Assembly (NCBI GenBank): GCA_947175775.1
Contig: CAMWNY010000159.1
Span: 1 to 6,374, forward strand
DNA: 6,374 nucleotides
Direction: 5' to 3'
Source: an uncultured Lachnospiraceae bacterium
GTDB lineage: Bacteria > Bacillota > Clostridia > Lachnospirales > Lachnospiraceae
A program made the translations under genes and the position numbers. Below are positions 1-6,374 of the stretch, piece after piece. Below the pieces are notes generated by a model. It did not search any database, was not told the origin of the DNA, and saw nothing but the letters and a program-made list of their open reading frames with translations. Positions within the stretch are counted from its first letter, which is position 1, and each line of letters starts with the position of its first letter.

Positions 1-285
1 CACAATCCGATCCATAAAACTATCAACGTGAACCTCTCCTGCATGTTTTAATGTCTCCGAACCGGTCTCCTCGTAAGCAAGCCAGATTTCACCTGTCCAA
101 AATCCCGTCGTCCACTCCACGTTCTCTGATTTCGGATAAAAGTTATTTTGGCTGTTAGAGTCGGGAAAACAGTCTGTAAACTCGTCCACATTTGCCTCTA
201 TCAACGAAACGGCAAGCTTTAATGCTTCTTTTGCCTGTTCCTCATTCATCATGTCATATGATAATAAACGTTCCTTTGTCTGCAT
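1..285 (-). CDS. GH88 unsaturated glucuronyl hydrolase, N-terminal 95 residues (runs off left edge)
   Basis: Glycoside hydrolase family 88 enzymes are usually cytoplasmic. They hydrolyse the unsaturated 4,5-uronic acid from the non-reducing end of oligosaccharides made by polysaccharide lyases (chondroitin, hyaluronan, heparin, xanthan and similar). The 95 visible codons have no stop and continue beyond base 1. The family signature is VEWTTGFWTGEIWLAYEETG at residues 56-75, followed by the helix HAGEVHVDSFMDRIV. In the family the HHDLGF motif with a catalytic Asp comes shortly after this point, so it falls outside the window and activity cannot be judged. The start at 285 is chosen because AAAGGGG lies 8 nt upstream. 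The gene follows the lyase fragment by 53 nt, consistent with one operon. Family assignment is firm; the exact substrate is not visible. Confidence 0.9.
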   Translation of the reverse strand, partial: MQTKERLLSYDMMNEEQAKEALKLAVSLIEANVDEFTDCFPDSNSQNNFYPKSENVEWTTGFWTGEIWLAYEETGSETLKHAGEVHVDSFMDRIV

Positions 286-288
286 GAC

Positions 289-300
289 GCACACCCCTTT
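289..300 (-). promoter_or_regulatory. Ribosome binding site of the GH88 gene
   Basis: The minus strand reads AAAGGGGTGTGC, with the AAAGGGG core 8 nt before the ATG at 285. This fixes the start. The same 12 bases occur before the histidine kinase start (2994-3005). Confidence 0.75.
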
Positions 301-338
301 CTGTTCTGATTATCCATTCTTTCCGTTTATAAAGCTCA

Positions 339-1436
339 TCACCAACAAAGCACATTCATTCTTCGTTCCTCGCCGGGCAAGTGATGCTCATTTGTTTCTT
401 CCGGCATCAGTTGTGCCGTCATTACCCTGCCAAGACCATAGTAGTTCATCGCGCCGATATAATCGCAGTCTGCACCTGCTTCAACATGCGCTATCACGAC
501 AAGATACTGTTCTTTCTGACAAGTAAGGAGAACGCCTCTCGCCTCATATTGCTCCATGCAGCGTCCCTGCGGGGAGACAACCGGAACCAGCTGCGCTGTA
601 TACTCCTCCATATTGTCCTGCCCCTTTTCCTGATCCGCACAGAAAATTACGGTTATCACGGACTGCGTTCTCACGAAATCTGCATTCATGGAATCGTTTT
701 GGGATGCCATTGCTTTTGATTTCCTGCAAAATGTCACGGACTCCGCCTGCTCCATCTGATTATAATGCCGTGAAACCGAAAACGCTTCCAAGTTCGTTTT
801 GACATTTTCAGACAGGCAGCACATTTTTGCCTCAAATTGTTTTCCACTGACATATACTGTGTTGTCCTGTCCTTCTTTCACAGATGCGTGGCATTCCGGC
901 GCCATATGAAAATGCTGACTGTAACAGTGTTCTCCATTCCCATAAAATTCATCACATATAATGTAGGTTTTTGTGCCGATTGCGAGGATTTTACGGTTTA
1001 CCAGCACGCCCTGCTGCATGTATCCGGTGTGTCCGCACTGAATATAGGTATATTTCCCCTTTTGTTTACAGTAACCAGGATTCACCGCCATGCCAAGTCC
1101 TGAAACACCCCACGCGTCAAGGCAGTGCGTGTATTCCCGCCCGTCCACTGTCACGGTATTGTGTGCCGCGGCGCTTTTCAGGCGGAAACGCTCCTTGCCC
1201 GCCACATAGGTGTAGCGTCCCGCATCCATCAAAAAATCTTCCCCGTTTACGACAAGGTCAATATGGAGCTTGTCAAAATGCCCATGACCGCCCCCGAGAC
1301 CGCCGCACCGGACATGAAGATAATCTGCATTGCGCCCCCAGTCAGAGCGCAGATACCAATTGCCGCTCTCCCTCTGCCAAACCAATGTCTCCATTGGCTC
1401 TTTTGATTCGAGCGTTTCATAAGCCAACGCAGCCTG
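339..1436 (-). pseudogene. Heparinase II/III-family polysaccharide lyase, C-terminal domain only (5'-truncated)
   Basis: Heparinase II/III-family lyases cleave uronic-acid polysaccharides by beta-elimination. They normally have about 600 residues or more: an N-terminal alpha/alpha toroid and a C-terminal beta-sandwich domain. Only the second half is here. Counting from the TTG at 1427, the domain opens with SGNWYLRSDWG (21-31), then GGGHGHFDKLHIDL (45-58), LMDAGRYTY (66-74) and AAAHNTVTVDG (86-96). His48/His50, Asp68 and His89 match the conserved His, Asp and His positions that bind zinc in heparinase II. The toroid domain with the catalytic Tyr/Asn is absent. Upstream the frame is closed by TGA at 1437-1439, and the bases beyond it encode a histidine kinase in another frame. 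No convincing start exists: TTG 1427 has only a weak AGG before it. It is probably a non-functional remnant. Which PL family it belonged to (PL12, PL15, PL21 or another) cannot be decided here. The stop at 339 is normal and GH88 follows. Confidence 0.85.
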
Positions 1437-2988
1437 TCACCAATTCGCTTGATTTTTAATCTGATTTTTAATTTCCTGTCCAGCCCTTCCATCCCATGCA
1501 GAAAGGAATTTTCAATAATCGGCTGTAATATAATCTTTAAGGTCATCAGCCCCTGAATCTCCCCGTGGTCAACCCGCAAGTCAAATTCAAACGCATCCCC
1601 GTACCGGTTTTTCTGTATCTGCGTATAGGCAGACAGATGTTCAATTTCGTGTTTTACCGGAACAATAATCTGCCCGCCGCTCGTCGAAAGCCGGTACATT
1701 CTTCCAAGAAGCGCCGCAAGGCGCCCGATGTCAGGATGTCCCGCCTCGCTCGACTCCAAACAATATTTTCCAACGTATTATATAGAAAGTGAGGATTAAT
1801 CTGTGACACCAGCACCTCAAGCTCCTTCTTCCTGCGCTCCGATTCCAGCTTTTCCACAACGTGTACATGAATACTTCGGAGCATGTTATTGTAGTAGCGC
1901 ATCATATCCGCAATCTCATTGCGCCCCATCTCCTTCACATAGGCGTTAAGATTTCCCATTTGCACCTCACGCATCGCCTGATTCAGCTCATTCACCGGGG
2001 TAAGAAAACCCTGATACATGCGCAGCATGACTGCGACACAGCCAAGCAGGCACAGGATAAGCACCGCATAAATGCGCAGATACAACGTATTCACCTCACC
2101 TGTGATGTTCTGTTCCGGAATGACTGCCACCGTCAGCCATCTGTTCAGCTCCGATTCGCGTACACAAACCTCAAAATATCCATAGCCGGATTTCCATGTA
2201 AAATCGTCCTGTGTACGGTTGAGAATCCTCTCCTTAAAAATGTCGTCCACACTGCCGCGCGCCACACACTCATCATTGCTGGAAGAAATCAGGTTTCCGT
2301 CCTGATTCAGCACATAGATTTCCCCTTTTGTTTCCACAACGTTCTCCTTGTAACTCTCGTACAAATCCTCCTCCTTTATGCAGAAAATATGGGTACAGAC
2401 ATAGGTGGATTTCCAAACGGAGTACACCCTACGCGATCCGAAAACAGCCTTATCCTTACGCGGATTTCCCTCCACATCAGACACCATGAAATTGTCCTGC
2501 AATGGATACCAGTAGAATCGCATCAAATGTTCCGGATCATTTACTCCGAGTGCCATCAGCCGATCTGTCACCTCCTGCCCGTCACAATTCACATCTTTAA
2601 AATTAAAGAGTACGCCTTTTGCCGTCAGGATACCGCTAATTTTCTCCCGCTTCTGAAGAATGTCCGAGGTCTCAAAAATGTTGCGGTACATCCGCATGAC
2701 ATCCGCTCTTTTCTGATACACTTCTTCTTCCGTATACTCCTTGTCCAAGTAACTTCCCAGTTGGTTGTTGAACGCATAATTGTCCGAAATATTGTAGATT
2801 TCCCGAATATACATGTCCAGTCTGTGCACAGCGCTCTCCACACTTCTTTGCACCAGTCTTCTGTATTCCGTGCGCAGTTTGTTTTCCGTCTGTCGAAATA
2901 GCAATGCAACCACCACTGAAACGACCACAAGCACAATCATAAAACCCGTCATAATCCTTTTTTTGATATTCCAGCGATTTTGTCTCAT
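1424..2988 (-). pseudogene. YesM-type sensor histidine kinase, frameshifted and lacking the end of its ATPase domain
   Basis: This is a membrane sensor kinase of the HisKA-less His_kinase family (YesM/LytS-like), the expected partner of the adjacent response regulator. Numbered from the ATG at 2988, it has a first membrane helix (about 13-31), an extracellular sensor region (about 32-300), a second helix (about 303-325), a HAMP segment beginning FLTPVNELNQAM, a short coiled coil, and the phosphoacceptor motif QINPHFLYNTLENIVW (His400). After Trp411 the frame breaks. Without a shift, 33 unrelated residues follow and translation stops at 1654. Restoring one base near 1754-1758 gives the expected continuation, ESSEAGHPDIGRLAALLG through IQKNRYGD to the N-box LQPIIENSFLHG. 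Homology then ends at IGDRLRW (about 1424), before the DxGxG ATP-binding box. It therefore cannot make a complete ATPase domain. The start at 2988 is preferred over the in-frame ATG at 3015 because AAAGGGG lies 10 nt before 2988 and no Shine-Dalgarno precedes 3015. Confidence 0.9.
1451..1472. repeat. Short tandem direct repeat beside the kinase/lyase junction
   Basis: The ten bases GATTTTTAAT occur at 1451-1460 and again at 1463-1472, a 12-base period. In the kinase frame this encodes LKIR-LKIK, so the unit is in frame. It lies 12-35 bases from the point where kinase homology ends. It may be a small slippage duplication or simply AT-rich coding sequence. Confidence 0.6.
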
Positions 2989-2993
2989 CTGTT

Positions 2994-3005
2994 GCACACC
3001 CCTTT
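2994..3005 (-). promoter_or_regulatory. Ribosome binding site of the histidine kinase gene
   Basis: The minus strand reads AAAGGGGTGTGC, with AAAGGGG 10 nt before the ATG at 2988. It decides between two in-frame starts (3015 and 2988). It lies just past the response regulator stop (3027), so the two genes are probably translated from one mRNA. Confidence 0.7.
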
Positions 3006-3026
3006 TATTATCCATTGCTATTAAAT

Positions 3027-4655
3027 CTAGCGTCTGTTGTCCGACGCACCTGACACCACTTTGCGGTACTCATCCGGACTGATGCCGAACTTCTTCTTAA
3101 ACACCTTGATAAAGTTCGAGACATCCGCCCATCCAAGCATTTCCGCAATCTCGTATACTTTCACCAACGGGTCCTCTAACAGCTCCTTACTTTTCTCAAG
3201 ACGCCTGTCCGTCACATAGGAGCTGAATTTACAGTCAAACTCGTTTTTAAACACCTTGGAGATATATGTTGGATTTTTATGCACTTTCTCCGCTACGTAT
3301 TCCAACGAAATCAAGTTAGACATATACTCCTCGTCCACAATACGCTTCACCTTCCGTGCAAGCTCCCCGGTCTTGGAAACCGTCTCTTTCTGCGCCTTAC
3401 ACTCCTGCATAAACAGTTCAAAGACACCCATAAGAAACTCCTGTTTCCCCTCCAGCGTGGGCTTGTCAAACACGTCCATATAGTGGTAATCATGCTCACT
3501 CATCAGCTTTTCCGGATGGACATTGCAACGGTAAATCTCCCTCGAAACGGAAAACAGCACCTCCATACAAATTCTATTGATATAATGGATATCCGAACTG
3601 TCTCCCTGTTGCGCCGCCCTGCGGAACGCGTCAAAAACACCCAAAAGTTCCTTTTCAAGCTGCTCCATGTCTTGGTTCAGGATATTTTTCAGGATATTTT
3701 TTTCATCAAACCCGATTCCAAAATAATCAAAATAATCACCAATCCACTCATCTTTTGTCCGCCTATACCAAACAATCTTTTTATCGGTATCCAAAAGCAG
3801 CTTTTGACCAATACAGTATTTGGTCTGCTCATAGCATTGCGGAAGCATTCTATAATCCTCGCATACCGCACTGACTGCACAGTGCAGCAAAAGTCCGGTC
3901 TCGCGTTCCGCCATTTCCATCATCTCCACAATACCGTCCTCAATCTCCTGTTCGTTCATACTCTCGTCTACACACAATATCCCCGTGATGTAATCCTCGT
4001 AATTACACAGAAAAAAACTGTCCATCCCGCAATCCTGCACATGCCTGTTCATGACCTGCACGACAGACTGCTTTTTTTGATAATGCCGCTCTCTGTCATA
4101 TACTGTATTTTTGTCTTCCACATTTTCCTGCACACAGAGTTGGACGACACGGTAAGAGTCGGTATCCCTATGATAGAAAAACGCTTCCACAAATTCTTCG
4201 CTGTATCCATATCCTTTTAGGAGCGCGTTAAACTCCCTGGTCTTCGTTTGGATTTCCTGCTTCTCTCGCTGCTGTGCTTCCTCATCCAGCACGTTTTTCA
4301 TTTTATGAAACAGCTCTTCAAACTCCTCCAACAGCGTAGGCTTTAATAAATACTCTGCCACATGGTTGCGTATCGCCATTTGCAGGTATTCGAAATCATT
4401 ATACCCACTGAGAATGACAATCTTTATTTCAGGATACTGCGCATTCAGATACTGCATCAGGGCAATACCGTCCATCTTCGGCATCCTGATATCGGAAAGC
4501 ACCAAATCCGGTCTGTCCCGCTCAATAAACGCCACAGCCTCTTCCCCGTTGTCGCAGATTCCAACTACCTGAAATCCCCACTCTTCCCATGGATTGCTCT
4601 TTGCAATCCCTTGCGCGATTGCCTTTTCATCTTCGACGATCAATAACTTATACAT
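3027..4655 (-). CDS. YesN-type response regulator: REC domain plus AraC-family DNA-binding domain
   Basis: This is a cytoplasmic transcription regulator of 542 residues, a normal length for the YesN family. The N-terminal receiver domain (1-120) has the acidic pocket Glu8/Asp9/Glu10, the phosphoacceptor Asp55 in LSDIRMPKMDG, Ser83 in ILSGY and Lys105 in LLKP, so it looks competent. Residues about 125-425 form the variable linker region of this family. The last ~110 residues are an AraC/XylS domain with two helix-turn-helix units: SLEYVAEKVHKNPTYISKVF, and EIAEMLGWADVSNFIKVFKK with the family ending FGISPDEYRK. The start at 4655 is preferred over the ATG at 4661 because AGGGAG lies 7 nt before 4655 but only 1 nt before 4661. 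The kinase start follows the stop by 38 nt. Such pairs usually activate neighbouring sugar transport and hydrolase genes, here plausibly the lyase and GH88 genes; that target is inferred. Confidence 0.95.
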   Translation of the reverse strand: MYKLLIVEDEKAIAQGIAKSNPWEEWGFQVVGICDNGEEAVAFIERDRPDLVLSDIRMPKMDGIALMQYLNAQYPEIKIVILSGYNDFEYLQMAIRNHVAEYLLKPTLLEEFEELFHKMKNVLDEEAQQREKQEIQTKTREFNALLKGYGYSEEFVEAFFYHRDTDSYRVVQLCVQENVEDKNTVYDRERHYQKKQSVVQVMNRHVQDCGMDSFFLCNYEDYITGILCVDESMNEQEIEDGIVEMMEMAERETGLLLHCAVSAVCEDYRMLPQCYEQTKYCIGQKLLLDTDKKIVWYRRTKDEWIGDYFDYFGIGFDEKNILKNILNQDMEQLEKELLGVFDAFRRAAQQGDSSDIHYINRICMEVLFSVSREIYRCNVHPEKLMSEHDYHYMDVFDKPTLEGKQEFLMGVFELFMQECKAQKETVSKTGELARKVKRIVDEEYMSNLISLEYVAEKVHKNPTYISKVFKNEFDCKFSSYVTDRRLEKSKELLEDPLVKVYEIAEMLGWADVSNFIKVFKKKFGISPDEYRKVVSGASDNRR

Positions 4656-4662
4656 ATGCATT

Positions 4663-4668
4663 CTCCCT
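4663..4668 (-). promoter_or_regulatory. Ribosome binding site of the response regulator gene
   Basis: AGGGAG on the minus strand lies 7 nt before the ATG at 4655. It favours that start over the upstream in-frame ATG at 4661. Confidence 0.65.
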
Positions 4669-4718
4669 GCTCTGCCAAATTCCCGCCTTCTAGTACTATT
4701 ACAGACCGCGTGGCATAC

Positions 4719-4756
4719 CTTTCTTATCTTATCATAAGGGATAAGACATAAGAAAG
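4719..4756. promoter_or_regulatory. Inverted repeat upstream of the response regulator, candidate operator or leader hairpin
   Basis: The left arm 4719-4733 (CTTTCTTATCTTATC) is complementary to 4740-4756 except for two extra bases (AC at 4746-4747), around a 6-base loop. It gives 15 paired positions and lies 64-101 nt before the response regulator start. No T-run follows on either strand, so it is not a normal terminator. On the minus strand a TATGAT hexamer (4731-4736) within it could be a -10 box, but the hexamer 17 nt upstream (TAGCTT) is a poor -35. A promoter that depends on an activator would look like this; function is inferred. Confidence 0.4.
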
Positions 4757-4830
4757 CTATCGGTTATATTTGTTATTTGTAGTTTATAAGACAATTTTCA
4801 GGATAATTTCATGTCAGCTTAGAGAACGCC

Positions 4831-4873
4831 AAAAGGGATATTGAAGAAATAAAGTTCCTTCAATACCCCTTTT
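4831..4873 (-). terminator. Rho-independent terminator of tpiA, possibly bidirectional
   Basis: The arms 4831-4846 and 4858-4873 pair over 16 positions, with one G-U pair in the tpiA transcript (G-T/A-C mismatch level on DNA) and an 11-base loop. The hairpin lies 40 nt downstream of the tpiA stop. In the tpiA direction the stem ends in a U4 run that is part of the stem; in the plus direction it ends in six T's (4870-4875). It could stop transcription from either side and separates the tpiA unit from the response regulator gene. Confidence 0.85.
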
Positions 4874-4913
4874 TTACATATTTGTCAGTTATTCGATTTT
4901 TGCTTTTTTACAA

Positions 4914-5663
4914 TTATTGATAATTGACAATCTTGCCAAAATCAGCCTTAAGGCTTGCTCCGCCTACCAGTCCGCCGTCAATATCCGGCTGTGCGAACAA
5001 TTCCGCCGCATTGCCCGCATTTACGGAACCGCCGTACTGGATGCGCACTGCCTCTGCTGTTGCCTCGTCGTACATTTCTGCGATGCAGTCGCGGATGCCC
5101 TTGCACACCTCCTGCGCCTGCTCTGTTGTCGCCGTCTTACCCGTACCAATCGCCCAAATCGGCTCGTATGCGATAACAAGCTTTTTCACCTGATCTGCCG
5201 TAATTCCTACGAGATCCGACTTAATCTGAAGTCTGATCCAGTCCATCGTAACGCCCAGTTCTCTCTGCTCAAGAGACTCACCGCAGCAAAGAATCGGAGT
5301 CAATCCGTGCTCAAATGCCTTTGCAACTTTTTTATTTAAGAACGCGTCGTCTTCCTTGAAATACTCGCGCCGCTCAGAATGTCCGATGATAACATACTTT
5401 GCGCCCGCATCAACCAGCATGTTCGGAGCAATTTCGCCTGTGTAAGCGCCTTTCTCCTCAATGTACATATTTTCCGCACCAACTTCTACGCTTGTGCCTT
5501 TTACCGCCTCTACTACAGGTACAATATCAATTGCAGGTACGCAGTAAACTACGTCCACATCATCAGACTTCACCAAATCCTTTAATTCGGCAACCAACTT
5601 GACAGCCTCACTTGGCGTCATATTCATTTTCCAGTTGCCGGCTACAATTTTTCTTCTTGCCAT
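4914..5663 (-). CDS. tpiA: Triosephosphate isomerase
   Basis: This cytoplasmic glycolytic enzyme interconverts dihydroxyacetone phosphate and glyceraldehyde 3-phosphate. The protein has 249 residues, the usual length for the single-domain TIM barrel. All the active-site parts are visible: Asn10 and Lys12 in AGNWKMN, the electrophile His95 in IIGHSERR, the catalytic base Glu167 in AYEPIWAIGTGK (the start of the mobile loop 6), and the phosphate-binding QYGGSVN and GGLVGGASL segments. The frame is open up to 5780, but the family start is MARRKIVAGNWKMN, so 5663 is chosen; AAGGA lies 10 nt upstream. An in-frame ATG at 5672 is almost on top of that Shine-Dalgarno. It follows the DUF3592 gene by 28 nt, suggesting co-transcription, and ends in a strong hairpin. 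It is not beside gap or pgk in this window. Confidence 0.99.
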   Translation of the reverse strand: MARRKIVAGNWKMNMTPSEAVKLVAELKDLVKSDDVDVVYCVPAIDIVPVVEAVKGTSVEVGAENMYIEEKGAYTGEIAPNMLVDAGAKYVIIGHSERREYFKEDDAFLNKKVAKAFEHGLTPILCCGESLEQRELGVTMDWIRLQIKSDLVGITADQVKKLVIAYEPIWAIGTGKTATTEQAQEVCKGIRDCIAEMYDEATAEAVRIQYGGSVNAGNAAELFAQPDIDGGLVGGASLKADFGKIVNYQ

Positions 5664-5691
5664 TTTAACCATGTCCTTTCTTCCGCTTTTC

Positions 5692-6237
5692 TTAAAACTG
5701 ACCGTTTTGATAATTTCCGACAGGTATGTCGTTTCTTTGGTTGTTCTTCTTTCTCTTGACCACCAATACAATTCCGACAATCAAAAGAATCAGTCCCACT
5801 ACTCCGACACAGGCTGCCACTGTTCCGATTACAAAAAAGCTTCTTCCTACCGTATCTACTGCCAAGTCATAAATCTCCTGAATCATAATATCAGAAGGAT
5901 CATCGATATTATAATATACCTCAATGGGATCCCCCAACGAATACTTGCCAAGAACAGTATAGATCTTCTTTTCATAATAAGCATTGTCTATATCCGACCG
6001 AAAGCCTATCGTAGTCGTACCTTCATCGTAATCAATTTCCGTAATTTCTCCTGTCGTTTCCAACGCATTGCGCTTAAAAAGATCCATTTTTTCCTGCATA
6101 TCTTCACCTATCAATTCCCCGTCAATTACCACATATCCCGAGAAAAAGAAGAATGCCGCAAACAAGAGCCCTAACATCGTCAGAATCGATCCGAGTACAA
6201 TCATGATAATTCCGCTGATTGTCTTCCCATTACTCAT
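5692..6237 (-). CDS. DUF3592-like two-pass membrane protein
   Basis: The protein has 181 residues and unknown function. It has a hydrophobic helix at about 7-36, a soluble middle part, and a second helix at about 134-160 followed by the positive stretch KRKKNNQR and a short polar tail. The middle part (about 60-120) begins TTGEITEIDY and continues through TTTIGFRSD, YYEKKIY and LGDPIEVYYNIDDPSDIMI. That pattern, a beta-rich domain ending in a 'G-D-x-I-x-V-Y-Y-N-x-x-x-P' type motif between two membrane helices, is typical of DUF3592 proteins. The middle domain and both ends are predicted on opposite sides of the membrane. AGGTGA lies 6 nt before the ATG at 6237 and supports the start. The gene immediately precedes tpiA, but no functional link with glycolysis is implied by what can be seen. 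Confidence 0.82.
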   Translation of the reverse strand: MSNGKTISGIIMIVLGSILTMLGLLFAAFFFFSGYVVIDGELIGEDMQEKMDLFKRNALETTGEITEIDYDEGTTTIGFRSDIDNAYYEKKIYTVLGKYSLGDPIEVYYNIDDPSDIMIQEIYDLAVDTVGRSFFVIGTVAACVGVVGLILLIVGIVLVVKRKKNNQRNDIPVGNYQNGQF

Positions 6238-6282
6238 TTCGGGTCACCTGCTGCCTATTTATCAACTGCCACAACAACGCCC

Positions 6283-6300
6283 GGAAGGACGATACCTTCC
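6283..6300. repeat. Small hairpin upstream of the DUF3592 gene
   Basis: GGAAGG at 6283-6288 and CCTTCC at 6295-6300 form a perfect 6-bp stem with a 6-base loop. No T-run follows on either strand, so it is not a good terminator. It lies 46 nt upstream of the DUF3592 start and could be a leader structure. The rest of 6238-6374 shows no clear promoter and no long reading frame. Confidence 0.4.
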
Positions 6301-6305
6301 AAGAA

Positions 6306-6344
6306 TTACAATGATGCGCCGCAGCATGTTGAAATATGGGTCAT
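6306..6344 (-). other. Possible 12-codon ORF in the leader of the DUF3592-tpiA unit
   Basis: An ATG at 6344 opens a frame that reads MTHISTCCGASL and ends at TAA (6306-6308). An in-frame TAG upstream shows it is not the tail of a longer gene within the window. The only ribosome binding candidate is a weak AGG 8 nt before the ATG. The hairpin at 6283-6300 begins 5 nt after its stop. It could be a leader peptide or a chance ORF, and chance is the more likely reading. Confidence 0.15.
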
Positions 6345-6374
6345 CTTATCTGCCTATACGCGCGGGTTTCCTGC

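Noticed and set aside
251..1459. Several plus-strand frames of 70-160 codons over the lyase remnant
   Set aside because: They are shadows of the minus-strand lyase frame, without domains, start signals or consistent spacing.
1247..1759. Separate 170-residue gene starting at TTG 1759
   Set aside because: Its first ~112 residues are the frame-shifted continuation of the kinase, and the rest is read out of frame through the lyase. It has no ribosome binding site and no natural start.
1750..1762. Programmed -1 frameshifting to produce a full kinase
   Set aside because: No X-XXY-YYZ slippery heptamer is present at the required position and no strong downstream structure is evident. The kinase is also truncated further on, so frameshifting would not restore it.
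1861..2901. Plus-strand open frame of 346 codons opposite the kinase
   Set aside because: It lies wholly antisense to clear kinase coding sequence, has no recognisable domain, and is rich in His/Ile/Leu as expected from reversed codons.
3279..4220. Plus-strand open frame of 313 codons opposite the response regulator
   Set aside because: It is antisense to an intact, well-conserved gene, with no domain signature.
4656..4661. Response regulator start at ATG 4661
   Set aside because: The Shine-Dalgarno would be only 1 nt from this ATG; the ATG at 4655 has normal spacing and gives the standard YesN N-terminus MYKLLIVEDE.
5664..5780. N-terminal extension of triosephosphate isomerase by 39 residues
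   Set aside because: The extra residues overlap the 3' end of the DUF3592 gene and precede the invariant family start; the usual length is reached from 5663.

Overview
The window reads as low-to-mid-GC Firmicutes DNA, most likely a gut clostridium of the Lachnospiraceae type. This is an inference from the triosephosphate isomerase sequence, the AGGAGG-like ribosome binding sites, the YesM/YesN-type two-component pair and the polysaccharide-degradation genes. No 16S or other decisive taxonomic marker is present. Every gene I can support lies on the minus strand, so transcription runs from high to low coordinates.

Right part (about 4830-6374), housekeeping: a small two-pass membrane protein of the DUF3592 type (6237-5692) is followed 28 nt later by an intact tpiA (5663-4914). 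A 16-bp hairpin (4831-4873) closes this unit. The 137 nt upstream of the DUF3592 gene hold no sizeable gene, only a possible 12-codon ORF and a small hairpin.

Middle (1424-4800), sensing: an intergenic region with a 15-bp inverted repeat (4719-4756) precedes an intact AraC-type response regulator of the YesN family (4655-3027). Its partner is a YesM-type membrane histidine kinase starting at 2988. The kinase is broken twice. One base is missing just after the phospho-accepting histidine motif (near 1754-1758). Its ATPase domain then stops abruptly at about 1424-1440, where the sequence passes straight into a different gene.

Left part (1-1436), polysaccharide breakdown: the sequence beyond the junction is the C-terminal half of a heparinase II/III-family lyase without its N-terminal catalytic toroid domain. 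A GH88 unsaturated glucuronyl hydrolase follows after 53 nt and runs off the left edge. A lyase of this class releases unsaturated uronyl oligosaccharides and GH88 removes the unsaturated uronic acid, so this is the remnant of a locus for a uronic-acid polysaccharide such as a glycosaminoglycan, presumably once controlled by the adjacent two-component system.

The main observation is this kinase/lyase junction. It looks like a deletion that removed the kinase C-terminus, the lyase N-terminus and anything between them, leaving an intact response regulator with a disabled kinase. A chimeric assembly would give the same picture and must be excluded first. I see no clearly new system, CRISPR array, tRNA, rRNA or insertion sequence.
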